The notes: generated by a model not told the origin, from the letters alone. 64,000 nucleotides of DNA from Alteromonas sp. V450 (GCF_001885075.1 NZ_MODU01000004.1:3162001-3226000); one strand, 5' to 3'; counted from the stretch's first letter, positions 37,242-45,613 are shown. Made by a program: numbers and translations.

Positions 37242-37269
37242 TGACCCATCCTAAATAGCGTTGACACTT
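37242..37269. repeat. Left terminal inverted repeat of the IS
   Basis: 28-base end starting TGAC. It matches the right end with a few substitutions and a one-base shift (TCCTAAATAGCG versus TCCTGAAATAGG). Confidence 0.9.
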
Positions 37270-37293
37270 TTCAAACTTATTTTGGAGAGTGTA

Positions 37294-37683
37294 ATGAAAT
37301 CAAATAGCAGAAGAACTCAACGTGATTATTCCCTCGCTTTTAAATTGGCTGTTGTAGACCAAGTTGAAAAAGGCGAGTTCACCTACAGGCAGGCTCAAGA
37401 TCACTACGGAATACAAGGTTGCTCAACTGTTTTAGTTTGGCTTCGTAAGCACGGTCGTTTAGATTGGACGGATGGAACACCGAAGTTTCTAACGCGAGGC
37501 CACGTCGTGGATAAACCCAAAGCAGAACTCACCCCCGAACAGCGAATTAAAGCGCTAGAGAAAGAGCTTGCTGATACAAAAATGAAAGCTGATTTCTTTG
37601 AAGCCGTTGTAAATGTCCTTGAAAGTGACTATGGAGTAAGCGTTGTAAAAAAGCGCAAAAGAAAGTCATCCAAGAAAAAGTGA
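37294..37683 (+). CDS. IS3-family transposase OrfA
   Basis: 129 residues from the ATG at 37294 (GGAGAG 4 bases upstream): MKSNSRRTQRDYSLAFKLAVVDQVEKG. Helix-turn-helix in YRQAQDHYGIQGCSTVLVWLRKHG, then a leucine-zipper-like helix (about 75-100) and a lysine-rich tail. It binds the IS ends. The stop overlaps the orfB GTG (GTGA), just after an A-rich run (AAGAAAAAG) that could allow a -1 frameshift to make the OrfAB transposase. Confidence 0.93.
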   Translation: MKSNSRRTQRDYSLAFKLAVVDQVEKGEFTYRQAQDHYGIQGCSTVLVWLRKHGRLDWTDGTPKFLTRGHVVDKPKAELTPEQRIKALEKELADTKMKADFFEAVVNVLESDYGVSVVKKRKRKSSKKK

Positions 37684-38498
37684 TAGGCGGAGTGTCCGTT
37701 GCCAAAGCCTGTCGTTACCTGAAGATTTCTCGTCAGGCTTACTACCAATACTGCGCTCGCTCACTCAAGCGCGAAGCGCTTGAAGGTCAAGTCATTCAGT
37801 TCGTCCGTCAGGAGCGAATGATGCAACCTCGCATCGGCACTCGGAAACTACAGTATCTGCTTGCGCTCGAAAAAATGGATATCGGGAGAGACCATCTCTT
37901 TAATTTACTGAGAGAAAAGCGGCTATTGGTGCCGACAAAGCGCGCGTATCACAAAACAACCAACAGCCATCATCGGTTCCGTCGTCACCCTAATCTCATT
38001 AAAGCGGGTTTCAAAGCAGAGAAGCCCAATCAGCTTTGGGTAGCGGATATCACGTACTTACCGACGCGAAGTGGAGAGAGTTATGTAAGTCTCATTACAG
38101 ATGCTTATTCGCGGAAGATTGTGGGCTATCAGGTTGACGATAACATGCGAACGCAGTCAGTAAAGCAAGCATTTACTCGAGCGCTTAAACAAAAAAGTAC
38201 AAAAGAAAAGCTCGTGCATCACTCAGACAGAGGTATACAGTATTGTTCAGAAGAGTATCAAAAACTCCATAGAAAACATGATGTACAGTGCTCGATGACA
38301 GATGGCTACGACTGCTATCAAAACGCCCTTGCAGAGCGAATAAACGGTATTCTTAAAAATGAATACTTACTCCATAAGCCACGAGATTTAGAAGAAGCGA
38401 GAAAGATGGTTGCAGAGTCAATAGCAATCTATAATGGTAGGCGGCCACATCAGGCCCTTAAATACAAAACGCCCGATGAAATACATCGGGCGTTTTAA
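37680..38498 (+). CDS. IS3-family transposase OrfB (DDE integrase)
   Basis: 272 residues. HTH_21-type segment near the start (LKISRQAYYQYC), then the rve integrase core: first Asp in WVADITYLPT, second in HHSDRGIQY, Glu in NALAERINGILKNEYL, so the DDE triad is complete. The GTG start overlaps the orfA stop, so expression is by frameshift fusion or translational coupling. Confidence 0.95.
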   Translation: MIGGVSVAKACRYLKISRQAYYQYCARSLKREALEGQVIQFVRQERMMQPRIGTRKLQYLLALEKMDIGRDHLFNLLREKRLLVPTKRAYHKTTNSHHRFRRHPNLIKAGFKAEKPNQLWVADITYLPTRSGESYVSLITDAYSRKIVGYQVDDNMRTQSVKQAFTRALKQKSTKEKLVHHSDRGIQYCSEEYQKLHRKHDVQCSMTDGYDCYQNALAERINGILKNEYLLHKPRDLEEARKMVAESIAIYNGRRPHQALKYKTPDEIHRAF

Positions 38499-38505
38499 CC
38501 GAAAT

Positions 38506-38533
38506 AAGTGTCAACCTATTTCAGGACTAGTCA
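38506..38533. repeat. Right terminal inverted repeat of the IS
   Basis: 28-base end finishing GGACTAGTCA. Its reverse complement aligns with the left end. Followed by the second CAC of the target duplication. Confidence 0.9.
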
Positions 38534-38848
38534 CACGCCAGCAATATCATGAAGAGACGCATGTGTGATATCACCAAACCACCCCTGCTCAATCAATGCA
38601 TCTATCTGCTGCTGTGGCGCATCAATCTCCGCATAATTGAACTGGTTCCTATCGATAACAGCATATTTACGGTTCGCTGCCCGCACGATAATACATTTTT
38701 TATCTTCATCTAGCGCGTTAAAACGGTCAATAAACGCTATTGCTTCTTGATTCAGCAATACCTTGTTAGCACCCTCAAAAAAAGCAAGAAACTCATAGAA
38801 ATGTGTAAGGTAGTAACGAGGAGGGAGGTCTTTTCGCATACGAGGCAT
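38531..38848 (-). pseudogene. 5' fragment of the IS-split FAN1-type nuclease gene
   Basis: 105 codons, MPRMRKDLPPRYYLTHFYEF to HDIAGV, after which a TGA comes from the IS end. LPPRYYL..F at the start, followed by an FxALDEDxKCIIVRxxNRK-like block, is the typical N-terminus of bacterial FAN1-type proteins. When the IS and one CAC are removed, HDIAGV continues in frame into LTKEAIISLLSEYGS of the 3' fragment, giving about 714 residues. Confidence 0.92.
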
Positions 38849-38909
38849 GGCAACTTTACTGGTTATGAATACAGTGTAAGTGTATATTTATACAGGCTGA
38901 AAATTCAAC

Positions 38910-39233
38910 TTAAATCCTAATTCGCTGTTTCGATACCCATTGAAAAAATGCGCCTAGTTGTTCATCGTCAAGCAATGCTGGCAACGAACAAAAATGTTTT
39001 GCGAGTGTCATTTCATCATAGAACCTATGTATTCCACTGTGACACTGCCTACATATATAAATGCCCTTGTTTAACTCAGCTTTACTAAAATGTTTCTTGA
39101 AAAAGCTGCGCCGATGCATTTTTCGCGGGATCAAATGATGAAACGTAAGGCGCGCTTGACGGTGGCAGCAAGGACAATCGCCGACTTTATTAGACACCGT
39201 TCTTCTCTCAATACAACTCACTTGATTTAACAT
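38910..39233 (-). CDS. Small HNH-type protein
   Basis: 107 residues from the ATG at 39233; a TTG at 39278 would add 15. Zinc-binding CPCC and CRQC pairs frame LTFHHLIPRKMHRR and CHSGIHRFY, the HNH/His-Me finger arrangement of small bacterial HNH proteins of about 100 residues (HHLIPR motif). A nuclease role is likely but unproven. It lies upstream of the FAN1-type gene on the same strand, with 61 bases between; neither candidate start has a strong ribosome site. Confidence 0.75.
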   Translation of the reverse strand: MLNQVSCIERRTVSNKVGDCPCCHRQARLTFHHLIPRKMHRRSFFKKHFSKAELNKGIYICRQCHSGIHRFYDEMTLAKHFCSLPALLDDEQLGAFFQWVSKQRIRI

Positions 39234-39352
39234 ACTCGATAACGACAAGTACTGATCATTTGATGTAAAGATTTTCAATCCGCATGGCTATGCATCACGT
39301 ACAAGTGGTTATTGTAATGTTTCTGGGAATATCAATGAGCTTAACGCGAGCA

Positions 39353-39526
39353 ATGGACTTTTCGTGCCCTTACTGCATGGCACCTAATGACGTAGAAATA
39401 GACGAAATAAATGATGTTGGCCAAACCCTGGTGTTAGATTGCCAAGTGTGCTGCCAACCCATCGAACTCCGTGTATTTCAGCACGGTGAAGATATCGAAA
39501 TAGAGGCCGAAAGAGAGAATGACTAA
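39353..39526 (+). CDS. CPXCG-type cysteine-rich small protein
   Basis: 57 residues: MDFSCPYCMAPNDVEID, then LDCQVCCQPIELRVF and an acidic tail. The CPxC...DCQVCCxPI pattern is that of the Cys_rich_CPXG family, probably a zinc ribbon. The longer frame from 39284 would add a hydrophobic stretch with no family match, so the ATG at 39353 was taken. It overlaps the next gene by 8 bases, indicating coupled translation. Confidence 0.85.
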   Translation: MDFSCPYCMAPNDVEIDEINDVGQTLVLDCQVCCQPIELRVFQHGEDIEIEAEREND

Positions 39527-40148
39527 GCAATTCACTCATGATGACATCAGTGCAATGCCCCAGCGCTTTCGAGCTAATTTCATCAATAGTTTGTCCGGCT
39601 TTAAGTCGGCAACATTACTAGGCACAACTGATGGCACCACCCCCAACTTGGCAGTGATTAGTTCTGTTGTTCACATTGGTGCTAACCCGCCATTACTCGG
39701 TGTTATCATGCGGCCACACACCGTAACGCGTGACTCTTTAAGCAATATTAAACAGCGCGGCGTTTACACATTAAACCATATACACGTCGAATGGGTTGAT
39801 AAAGCGCACCAAACATCAGCTCGCTATGCGCCAGACGAAAGCGAATTTGAAGCCGTAGGTTTAACCCCTCAGTTTAGCGAGACGTTCGAAGCGCCATATG
39901 TGAAGGAAAGTAACATAAAAATGGGGCTGTCAGTCGCGCAGCATTTTACATTGCTAAATAATACGGAAATGATCATCGGGGAGATTCAGGAATTGTTCAT
40001 TTCCGAGCCTTTATTATCTGAAGACGGGTATGTAGATATTGAGGCAGCGGGCAGTGCCTGTATATCCGGTCTTGATAGTTACCACAAGACAACGCGGCTA
40101 GCACAGTTTGCTTATGCAAAAGCAAATACACCGCTTACAAAAAAATAG
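39519..40148 (+). CDS. Flavin-reductase-like FMN-binding protein
   Basis: 209 residues, cytoplasmic. The flavin reductase-like split-barrel fold is suggested by FINSLSGFKSATLLGTTDG, PPLLGVIMRP and GVYTLNHIHVEWVDKAHQTSARY. The C-terminal part (SYHKTTRLAQFAYAK) is typical of the DIM6/NTAB-like subgroup. Substrate unknown. Translated with the CPXCG gene (8-base overlap). A terminator follows 165 bases later. Confidence 0.82.
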   Translation: MTKQFTHDDISAMPQRFRANFINSLSGFKSATLLGTTDGTTPNLAVISSVVHIGANPPLLGVIMRPHTVTRDSLSNIKQRGVYTLNHIHVEWVDKAHQTSARYAPDESEFEAVGLTPQFSETFEAPYVKESNIKMGLSVAQHFTLLNNTEMIIGEIQELFISEPLLSEDGYVDIEAAGSACISGLDSYHKTTRLAQFAYAKANTPLTKK

Positions 40149-40312
40149 TTTTCATACATTTATAACTATTAAATTGCGTGGGTAAAGACCTATTGAGTAG
40201 CTATGTTGTACCCGTATTGCATTGCAATAAACTTTTTTTAATCTAGATCAAGCGAATATTTCACTTTCCATTCGATCTTTCTGTGAAAAACGCTAGTATG
40301 AATTAATGTAAA

Positions 40313-40340
40313 AAAAACCTGCCTTTATGGGCAGGTTTTT
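40313..40340 (+). terminator. Rho-independent terminator
   Basis: AAAAACCTGCC/GGCAGGTTTTT, loop of 6 bases, ending in a T run. It separates the flavin-reductase-like gene from the HiPIP gene. Confidence 0.8.
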
Positions 40341-40356
40341 GCGTTTAAGATACTGA

Positions 40357-40375
40357 ATAAAAAAGAATCATTATC
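40357..40375. promoter_or_regulatory. Possible Fur box upstream of HiPIP
   Basis: The 19 bases ending in GAATCATTATC match the classical Fur consensus at 13 of 19 positions, including an unbroken AATCATTATC right half. It lies about 25 bases before the HiPIP ATG. The left half is poor, so this is weak. Confidence 0.25.
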
Positions 40376-40400
40376 GTTTATATCTCTTAAGGAGACCGTT

Positions 40401-40694
40401 ATGAAATCTGTAAGTCGTCGTAATTTTTTAAAATTGTCAGGCTCTACAGTTATAGGACTCACGCTAGGTGGCGTTGCACTTCGTGCGCAAGCCCAAGAGC
40501 AGCTGAGCGCCGACGACCCAACTGCAAAAGCACTCAATTACACACCAGCATCTACCGTGGAAGGATCAAATTGCGCAAACTGCATGTACGTGCAAGGTGC
40601 AGACGGCGAACAGTATCGTCCGTGCAACATCTTCCCCGGCAAGTTAGTTAATGCCAATGGGTGGTGCAGTGCATGGGTTAAAAAGCCAAGTTAA
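40401..40694 (+). CDS. High-potential iron-sulfur protein (HiPIP), Tat-exported
   Basis: 97 residues. A twin-arginine signal (SRRNFLKLSG, residues 5-14) is followed by a hydrophobic stretch and cleavage near AQA. The mature part has four cysteines at 58, 61, 75 and 89 (CANC, PCNIFPG, WCSAW), spaced as in HiPIPs that hold one [4Fe-4S] cluster. It is a periplasmic electron carrier. GGAG upstream of the ATG. No partner oxidase or reductase is adjacent. Confidence 0.93.
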   Translation: MKSVSRRNFLKLSGSTVIGLTLGGVALRAQAQEQLSADDPTAKALNYTPASTVEGSNCANCMYVQGADGEQYRPCNIFPGKLVNANGWCSAWVKKPS

Positions 40695-40720
40695 CACTTT
40701 GCCACGATACAAGATGACAA

Positions 40721-40745
40721 AAAACCCAGCCATAGGCTGGGTTTT
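40721..40745. terminator. Bidirectional terminator between HiPIP and amidase
   Basis: Perfect 11-bp stem AAAACCCAGCC/GGCTGGGTTTT with a 3-base loop, lying between convergent genes, with A and T tracts on both sides. Confidence 0.88.
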
Positions 40746-40765
40746 CTATATCATGCCGTCACTTA

Positions 40766-42403
40766 CTAATTGGCAACACCACTAACAACATTTCGCAATG
40801 CCGGAGCATCAAACCGCGTAGGCAAAAGGCCAGGCTTAAGGTAAAAACCGTGTTTCGCCTCGAACACACTGCCGATACTCAATATTTTTTGATCTTGCCA
40901 TTTAGCACCGATAAAACTTATCCCAACTGGCAGGTCCTTTACCTCGCCAGCAGGTACCGTTAAATGCGGATACCCTGCCACCGCAGCAAGATAGCCAATA
41001 CCGATAAAGCCAGCCGGTGAATGATCACCGTAAACCCCATCAATCAAAAATGAGGGGCTATTAGATGGTGCCACCAAAACATCTACATTATGTTGGTGCA
41101 ACAGTGTATCTATACCATTGGTACCCGCCGTTTCTTTGACAAGTGAAAGGGCCTCTTTGTATTCACTGCTGTCAATATTTGGCGCAGACAACGACTTCTC
41201 AAAAATACTTTGGTCAAATAGTGCCAATTCACGATCGTTTTCATTATTAAAAGCAATAAGGTCTGCTAAGTTACGTACCGGAATATCGGCAGGTGACGTT
41301 GCTAGATAGTCATTAAGCGTCGCGTGAAACTCGCTCAGCAAAACGGTGTAGGAATCTGCCCAGAAACTATCGGGCTGATTAAAGTCATTGATTTCAACTA
41401 GCGTTGCACCGGCCGCCTTGAGTTGTGCTAACGCTTTTTCATATACCGCAAGCACATGGGGGTTATCGCCCTGTCTGTAGCGTACTACTCCGACTCTTAT
41501 TCCCTTAAGATCAGTATTTATCATCGCTTGAGAGGGAGTACGAGGTATATGAGCATCCGCCTCTTCAGTTGCGCTATCGTCGCTATCACTTCCTGCCATA
41601 ATAGCGGTCATTAACCACGCATCAATTACGTTTGATGTCATAGGCCCTGCCGTATCTTGACTAGAGGAAATAGGCACGATATGGCTACGTGATAACAACC
41701 CTACCGAGGGTTTAAAGCCTACAACACCATTTAACGATGACGGACAAATGATTGAACCATTTGTTTCGGTACCAATTGCCAGTGACGCTAGGCGCAGTGA
41801 CATTGCCGCTCCAGAACCAGAAGATGAACCACATGCACTACGTGACAATATATGTGGGTTGCGAGTTAAACCTCCCACCGCGCTCCAGCCGCTAATTGAT
41901 GATTCAGACCGAAAATTAGCCCATTCAGAAAGGTTCGTTTTGCCTAGGACAATCGCGCCTTCCGCTTTGAGCTTTTCTACAATAGGCGCATTTCGCCCCG
42001 TTATGTTATTCATTAACGCCATTGAACCTGCTGTTGTAGGCAATTCTGCAGTTTCAATATTATCCTTAATAAGAATGGGCAGCCCTGCAAGTTTTCCTAC
42101 TGGTTCACCATTAGCGATTTTGAGATCGATCGCTTGCGCTTCACGCATTGCGCTGGGGTTTATTGCCAGTACGCTGTTAACCTGAGTATCTAATTCATTT
42201 ATCCGAGACAAATACCCTTGTACCAAAGACGATGCTTTTAACTCTCCCGATTTAATCGCTTGTACCTGTTGATGAGCGGGTGAATCTAACCATTTACCCA
42301 CTGCAACTTCATTTACTTCGTCTACTGCTACACCGTCGCGACTATGCAGTGAACAACCCGCAACGAGCAAAACACCTATTGTTATATACCAACGTTTTAT
42401 CAT
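40766..42403 (-). CDS. Amidase-signature-family lipoprotein
   Basis: 545 residues. Lipoprotein signal with lipobox VAGC (Cys17). The amidase signature domain is complete: Lys in LPILIKDNIET, the glycine/serine stretch SACGSSSGSGAA and the nucleophile region ETNGSIICPS. Anchored in the envelope and facing the periplasm, it probably hydrolyses amides of unknown identity; similar proteins are often labelled GatA-like, but no tRNA role is expected for an exported one. It has its own promoter region. Convergent with HiPIP. Confidence 0.9.
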   Translation of the reverse strand: MIKRWYITIGVLLVAGCSLHSRDGVAVDEVNEVAVGKWLDSPAHQQVQAIKSGELKASSLVQGYLSRINELDTQVNSVLAINPSAMREAQAIDLKIANGEPVGKLAGLPILIKDNIETAELPTTAGSMALMNNITGRNAPIVEKLKAEGAIVLGKTNLSEWANFRSESSISGWSAVGGLTRNPHILSRSACGSSSGSGAAMSLRLASLAIGTETNGSIICPSSLNGVVGFKPSVGLLSRSHIVPISSSQDTAGPMTSNVIDAWLMTAIMAGSDSDDSATEEADAHIPRTPSQAMINTDLKGIRVGVVRYRQGDNPHVLAVYEKALAQLKAAGATLVEINDFNQPDSFWADSYTVLLSEFHATLNDYLATSPADIPVRNLADLIAFNNENDRELALFDQSIFEKSLSAPNIDSSEYKEALSLVKETAGTNGIDTLLHQHNVDVLVAPSNSPSFLIDGVYGDHSPAGFIGIGYLAAVAGYPHLTVPAGEVKDLPVGISFIGAKWQDQKILSIGSVFEAKHGFYLKPGLLPTRFDAPALRNVVSGVAN

Positions 42404-42506
42404 GAGTCCCTAAACCTATTATTATTATCTAACGTGTCTTTTTATACGTTGTAACAGATTTAGTTCACTATCAAGCACAACTTGGTAGATTTAGTTTGCT
42501 ATAGCA

Positions 42507-43271
42507 CTAACGCGGCGGACGGTTCTGCTTCATGGTATGCAACAAATTTTCTAGACCATACACGTCGAGCAATGCCTGATAGCGCCCGTCTTCTATAAAG
42601 GTTTGTAGTGTTTCATTAAACGCTGCACGCAGTTGTTGATCAGGAATAGCGGCATGATACGCAACCAAAGGGAATAGTTCGTGCAGCACAACTTCATCAT
42701 CTGCATATTGAGCATCTTGAGACTTAAAATAGTTAAAAATGTTTCTGTCCATTACAGCAACATCAATACTACCAAGCATCAGCATAGCAACCTGGCTATC
42801 TTGACTGGCCATTTCAATGTAAGTGGGGTGGGACGAGAGTGTGTCACCGTATTTTTCCCCTAACACCGACGAGGCGGTTTGAAACGCAGCTACGCTTTTG
42901 CCCTTCAAGTCCTCAATGGAATGGATAGACAAGGCCCTGTCTTTACGGGTTACAGCGACATTTTGATAAACAACGTATGCATCAGAAAGAAAATCAGAAG
43001 AAACATCATGACTGTTATTTAGGGTAAGCCCTATATCAATTGACCCCATAGACAATAATCGAGCGCTTCTTCCAAAAGGTACGTATATAGGCGAAATCTC
43101 GTGGCCCATGTCACGCAGCACTGCACGCACAAGGTCAACTTCAAATCCCGTATCTGTTTGAGATATTACGTAAGGAGGTTTATTCCAACCAACAACAACA
43201 CTTATTTTCTTTGCGCACACTGATGTAGACAAAAGGTACGACACCAAAAACATTAACAGTAATTGTTTCAT
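42507..43271 (-). CDS. Periplasmic solute-binding protein, family 3, orphan
   Basis: 254 residues with a signal peptide (about 1-20). SBP_bac_3 pattern: WNKPPYVI near the start, GFEVDLVRAVLRDMG, SIDIGLTLN, LKGKSVAAFQTASS and MLGSIDVAVMDRNIF. Related proteins bind polar amino acids, but no ABC permease or ATPase is adjacent, so it may be a sensor or use a transporter elsewhere. Separated from the amidase by 103 bases. Confidence 0.83.
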   Translation of the reverse strand: MKQLLLMFLVSYLLSTSVCAKKISVVVGWNKPPYVISQTDTGFEVDLVRAVLRDMGHEISPIYVPFGRSARLLSMGSIDIGLTLNNSHDVSSDFLSDAYVVYQNVAVTRKDRALSIHSIEDLKGKSVAAFQTASSVLGEKYGDTLSSHPTYIEMASQDSQVAMLMLGSIDVAVMDRNIFNYFKSQDAQYADDEVVLHELFPLVAYHAAIPDQQLRAAFNETLQTFIEDGRYQALLDVYGLENLLHTMKQNRPPR

Positions 43272-43471
43272 TGCTTTCCCTATGTGAATGCGCTCAGGTA
43301 ATACATTAACTATACGTAATCATCGAGTTTTAACCAGTCAACTTAAGCATACAATTTCAAGTGACACACAAGCGAGCTGCCATTTTCGGTAGCGTAAAAA
43401 AGCGTTATCGCGTTTTGTTTACAAGAAACGATAGGTACAATAGCGCTAAAGACATTAGACGGCGAAAAATC

Positions 43472-44350
43472 ATGGCCTGGTTACAACTTCGAATTAATAC
43501 TTCATCTGAAAACGCAGAGTCTATTGGTGACATGCTTACAGCAAATGGCTCGCAGGCCGTTACCTATGTAGACGCAAAAGATACGCCTATGTATGAACCA
43601 AAACCCGGCGAGGTTTTGTTGTGGCCAGACACGCAGGTTGTAGGTCTATTTGAAGCAGATGCCGACATGAAAGGTATTCTTCAACGTCTAAGCAAAGCAA
43701 AAGTGCTGGGCCCGAACTTTAAATATAAACTTGAGCCACTTGAAGACAAAGACTGGGAACGTGAATGGATGGATAACTTTCATCCTATGCAGTTTGGCGA
43801 GCGCCTTTGGATCTGCCCTAGCTGGCGTGATGTGCCCGACCCAAATGCTGTTAACGTGATGCTTGACCCAGGACTTGCCTTTGGTACTGGTACACACCCT
43901 ACCACGGCGCTTTGTTTACGCTGGCTAGATGGTATCGATATGACAAACAAAACGGTCGTCGATTTTGGCTGTGGTTCAGGTATCTTAGCCCTTGCTGCAT
44001 TAAAGCTAGGCGCGAAGCGCGTTATAGGTATTGATATTGACCCGCAAGCCCTTCAAGCCACAAAAGAAAATGCGCGCCGCAATGGCGTTGAAGATCGTTT
44101 AGATGTGTATCTACCCGAAGATCAACCTGAACTTGAAGCCGATGTGGTCATGGCGAATATCTTATCTGGCCCCCTATTAGACCTGCAAGGCGTTATCACA
44201 GGATACTGCAAATCAAATGGCCAGCTTGTACTTTCAGGTATTCTTGCAGAACAGGTAGAGCGAATAGAAGACGCCTATTCTAAAGATATCAACTTAGAAA
44301 CCAGTGCAATCGATGGCGAATGGGCTCGCGTTTCCGGTACAAAGCTATAA
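43472..44350 (+). CDS. prmA: Ribosomal protein L11 methyltransferase
   Basis: 292 residues from [16 protein letters not shown], the usual family length. The frame is open 37 codons upstream, but that part has no family counterpart. The SAM site is [19 protein letters not shown], and the [17 protein letters not shown] and MANILSGPL blocks are typical. It trimethylates L11. It opens the prmA-dusB-fis group; in relatives it lies close to accC. Confidence 0.97.
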   Translation: MAWLQLRINTSSENAESIGDMLTANGSQAVTYVDAKDTPMYEPKPGEVLLWPDTQVVGLFEADADMKGILQRLSKAKVLGPNFKYKLEPLEDKDWEREWMDNFHPMQFGERLWICPSWRDVPDPNAVNVMLDPGLAFGTGTHPTTALCLRWLDGIDMTNKTVVDFGCGSGILALAALKLGAKRVIGIDIDPQALQATKENARRNGVEDRLDVYLPEDQPELEADVVMANILSGPLLDLQGVITGYCKSNGQLVLSGILAEQVERIEDAYSKDINLETSAIDGEWARVSGTKL

Positions 44351-44383
44351 AAAGTTGTTAATTTTATTTACATCACAGCCCTT

Positions 44384-44410
44384 TTAAAACGGGGGCTGTG
44401 AGAATATTGA
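44384..44410 (+). terminator. Hairpin after prmA
   Basis: CACAGCCC/GGGCTGTG, 8 bp with an 11-base loop, 33 bases after the prmA stop. No T run follows, so termination would be weak. Confidence 0.35.
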
Positions 44411-44529
44411 ACAAATTTTAGACTAGAAAAGTCATCTAGCTTGTTAATGTGACAGTTTTTTTTCACTGTCAAGCCCATGAAGTGAAATTTTGTGTGATTT
44501 TTAGCCTTTTCAAGCATTGCGAAAACGCG

Positions 44530-44544
44530 TACACTTAGCGCCCC
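44530..44544 (+). promoter_or_regulatory. Candidate stringent-type promoter of dusB-fis
   Basis: TACACT as a -10 box is followed at once by the GC-rich discriminator tagcgcccc, about 60 bases before the dusB ATG. GC-rich discriminators mark growth-rate and ppGpp-controlled promoters such as that of fis in E. coli. The -35 region is not clear. Confidence 0.4.
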
Positions 44545-44602
44545 GTTTTAGCCGGGTGTATAAATTATGTGCAGTTTTAGTTGAAGAGCTATACGACAAA
44601 CC

Positions 44603-45613
44603 ATGCAACAAACGATACAAATAGGACCTTACACGTTGGACAATAACCTGATGTTAGCGCCTATGGCTGGCGTAACTGACAGGCCGTTTCGTCAACTTTG
44701 TAAACGTTTGGGTGCAGGCTTGGTTGTTTCAGAAATGCTTTCAAGTAATCCTAAGGTGTGGAATACCGCCAAATCGCAGGCGCGTATGAATCATGAGGGT
44801 GAAGAAGGTATTCGCTCTGTACAGATTGCTGGCGCCGACCCTGTGCTTATGGCTCAAGCAGCGCAATTTAATGTTGAAAACGGTGCGCAGATCATCGACA
44901 TCAACATGGGTTGCCCTGCAAAAAAGGTCAATAAGAAATTAGCAGGCTCAGCGTTGCTTCAATATCCAGATACAGTGGAAGCTATCGTTAAAGCGGTAGT
45001 GAAAGCGGTAAATGTACCTGTAACACTGAAGATTCGCACCGGCTGGAACCCAGAAAATCGCAATGGGGTAGACATTGCCCGCATTGCAGAGCAAAACGGC
45101 ATACAGTCGCTTGCTGTTCACGGCAGAACGCGAGCTTGTATGTACAAAGGGGAAGCGGAATACGACACCATTCGCAAAATAAAGGCAGCAATATCAATTC
45201 CTGTTATTGCCAATGGTGACATAACTTCTCCACAGAAAGCACAAGAGGTGCTGAATTACACTGGTGCAGATGGTGTGATGGTTGGTCGCGGCGCGCAAGG
45301 TAACCCATGGATATTTAATCAAATCCAGCATTATCTTGAAACGGGCGAGAACTTGGCACCACCGTCGCTGTCACAGCAGTACGAAATCTTGCATGAGCAC
45401 GTAACAAATGTGCAGGATTTTTACGGTGACATCTCAGGTGTAAGAATTGCCCGTAAGCACGTGGGCTGGTATCTCGCGGAGCATGATACGGATCGTCAGT
45501 TTCGTAAAACGTTTAACGCTATCGATGATGCGAATGAGCAACTCGAAGCACTTAATGCATATTTTCAAGCGCTGCAGATTCGAGAAACCCGACAGATTTC
45601 TCCCGCAGCATAG
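44603..45613 (+). CDS. dusB: tRNA-dihydrouridine synthase B
   Basis: 336 residues, FMN enzyme reducing uridine in tRNA. LAPMAGVTDRPFRQLC near the start, NMGCPAKKVNKKLAGSALLQ with the catalytic Cys, and VHGRTRACMYKGEAEYDTI are diagnostic. First gene of the classical dusB-fis operon, 30 bases before fis. Confidence 0.97.
   Translation: MQQTIQIGPYTLDNNLMLAPMAGVTDRPFRQLCKRLGAGLVVSEMLSSNPKVWNTAKSQARMNHEGEEGIRSVQIAGADPVLMAQAAQFNVENGAQIIDINMGCPAKKVNKKLAGSALLQYPDTVEAIVKAVVKAVNVPVTLKIRTGWNPENRNGVDIARIAEQNGIQSLAVHGRTRACMYKGEAEYDTIRKIKAAISIPVIANGDITSPQKAQEVLNYTGADGVMVGRGAQGNPWIFNQIQHYLETGENLAPPSLSQQYEILHEHVTNVQDFYGDISGVRIARKHVGWYLAEHDTDRQFRKTFNAIDDANEQLEALNAYFQALQIRETRQISPAA

Larger units (their letters stand above)
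37242..38533 (+). mobile_element. Intact IS3-family insertion sequence
   Basis: 1292 bp. The ends are imperfect inverted repeats of about 28 bp: TGACCCATCCTAAATAG... on the left and, reversed, TGACTAGTCCTGAAATAG... on the right, both continuing to GTTGACACTT or TTGACACTT. It is flanked by a 3-bp direct repeat CAC (37239-37241 and 38534-38536), the usual IS3 target duplication. It carries overlapping orfA and orfB with a complete DDE motif, so it looks recent and potentially active. It is inserted in the opposite orientation to the FAN1-type gene. Confidence 0.95.

Noticed and set aside
43361..43471. 37-codon N-terminal extension of prmA
   Set aside because: The family starts at MAWLQLRI, and the extension is basic and unlike any PrmA N-terminus.
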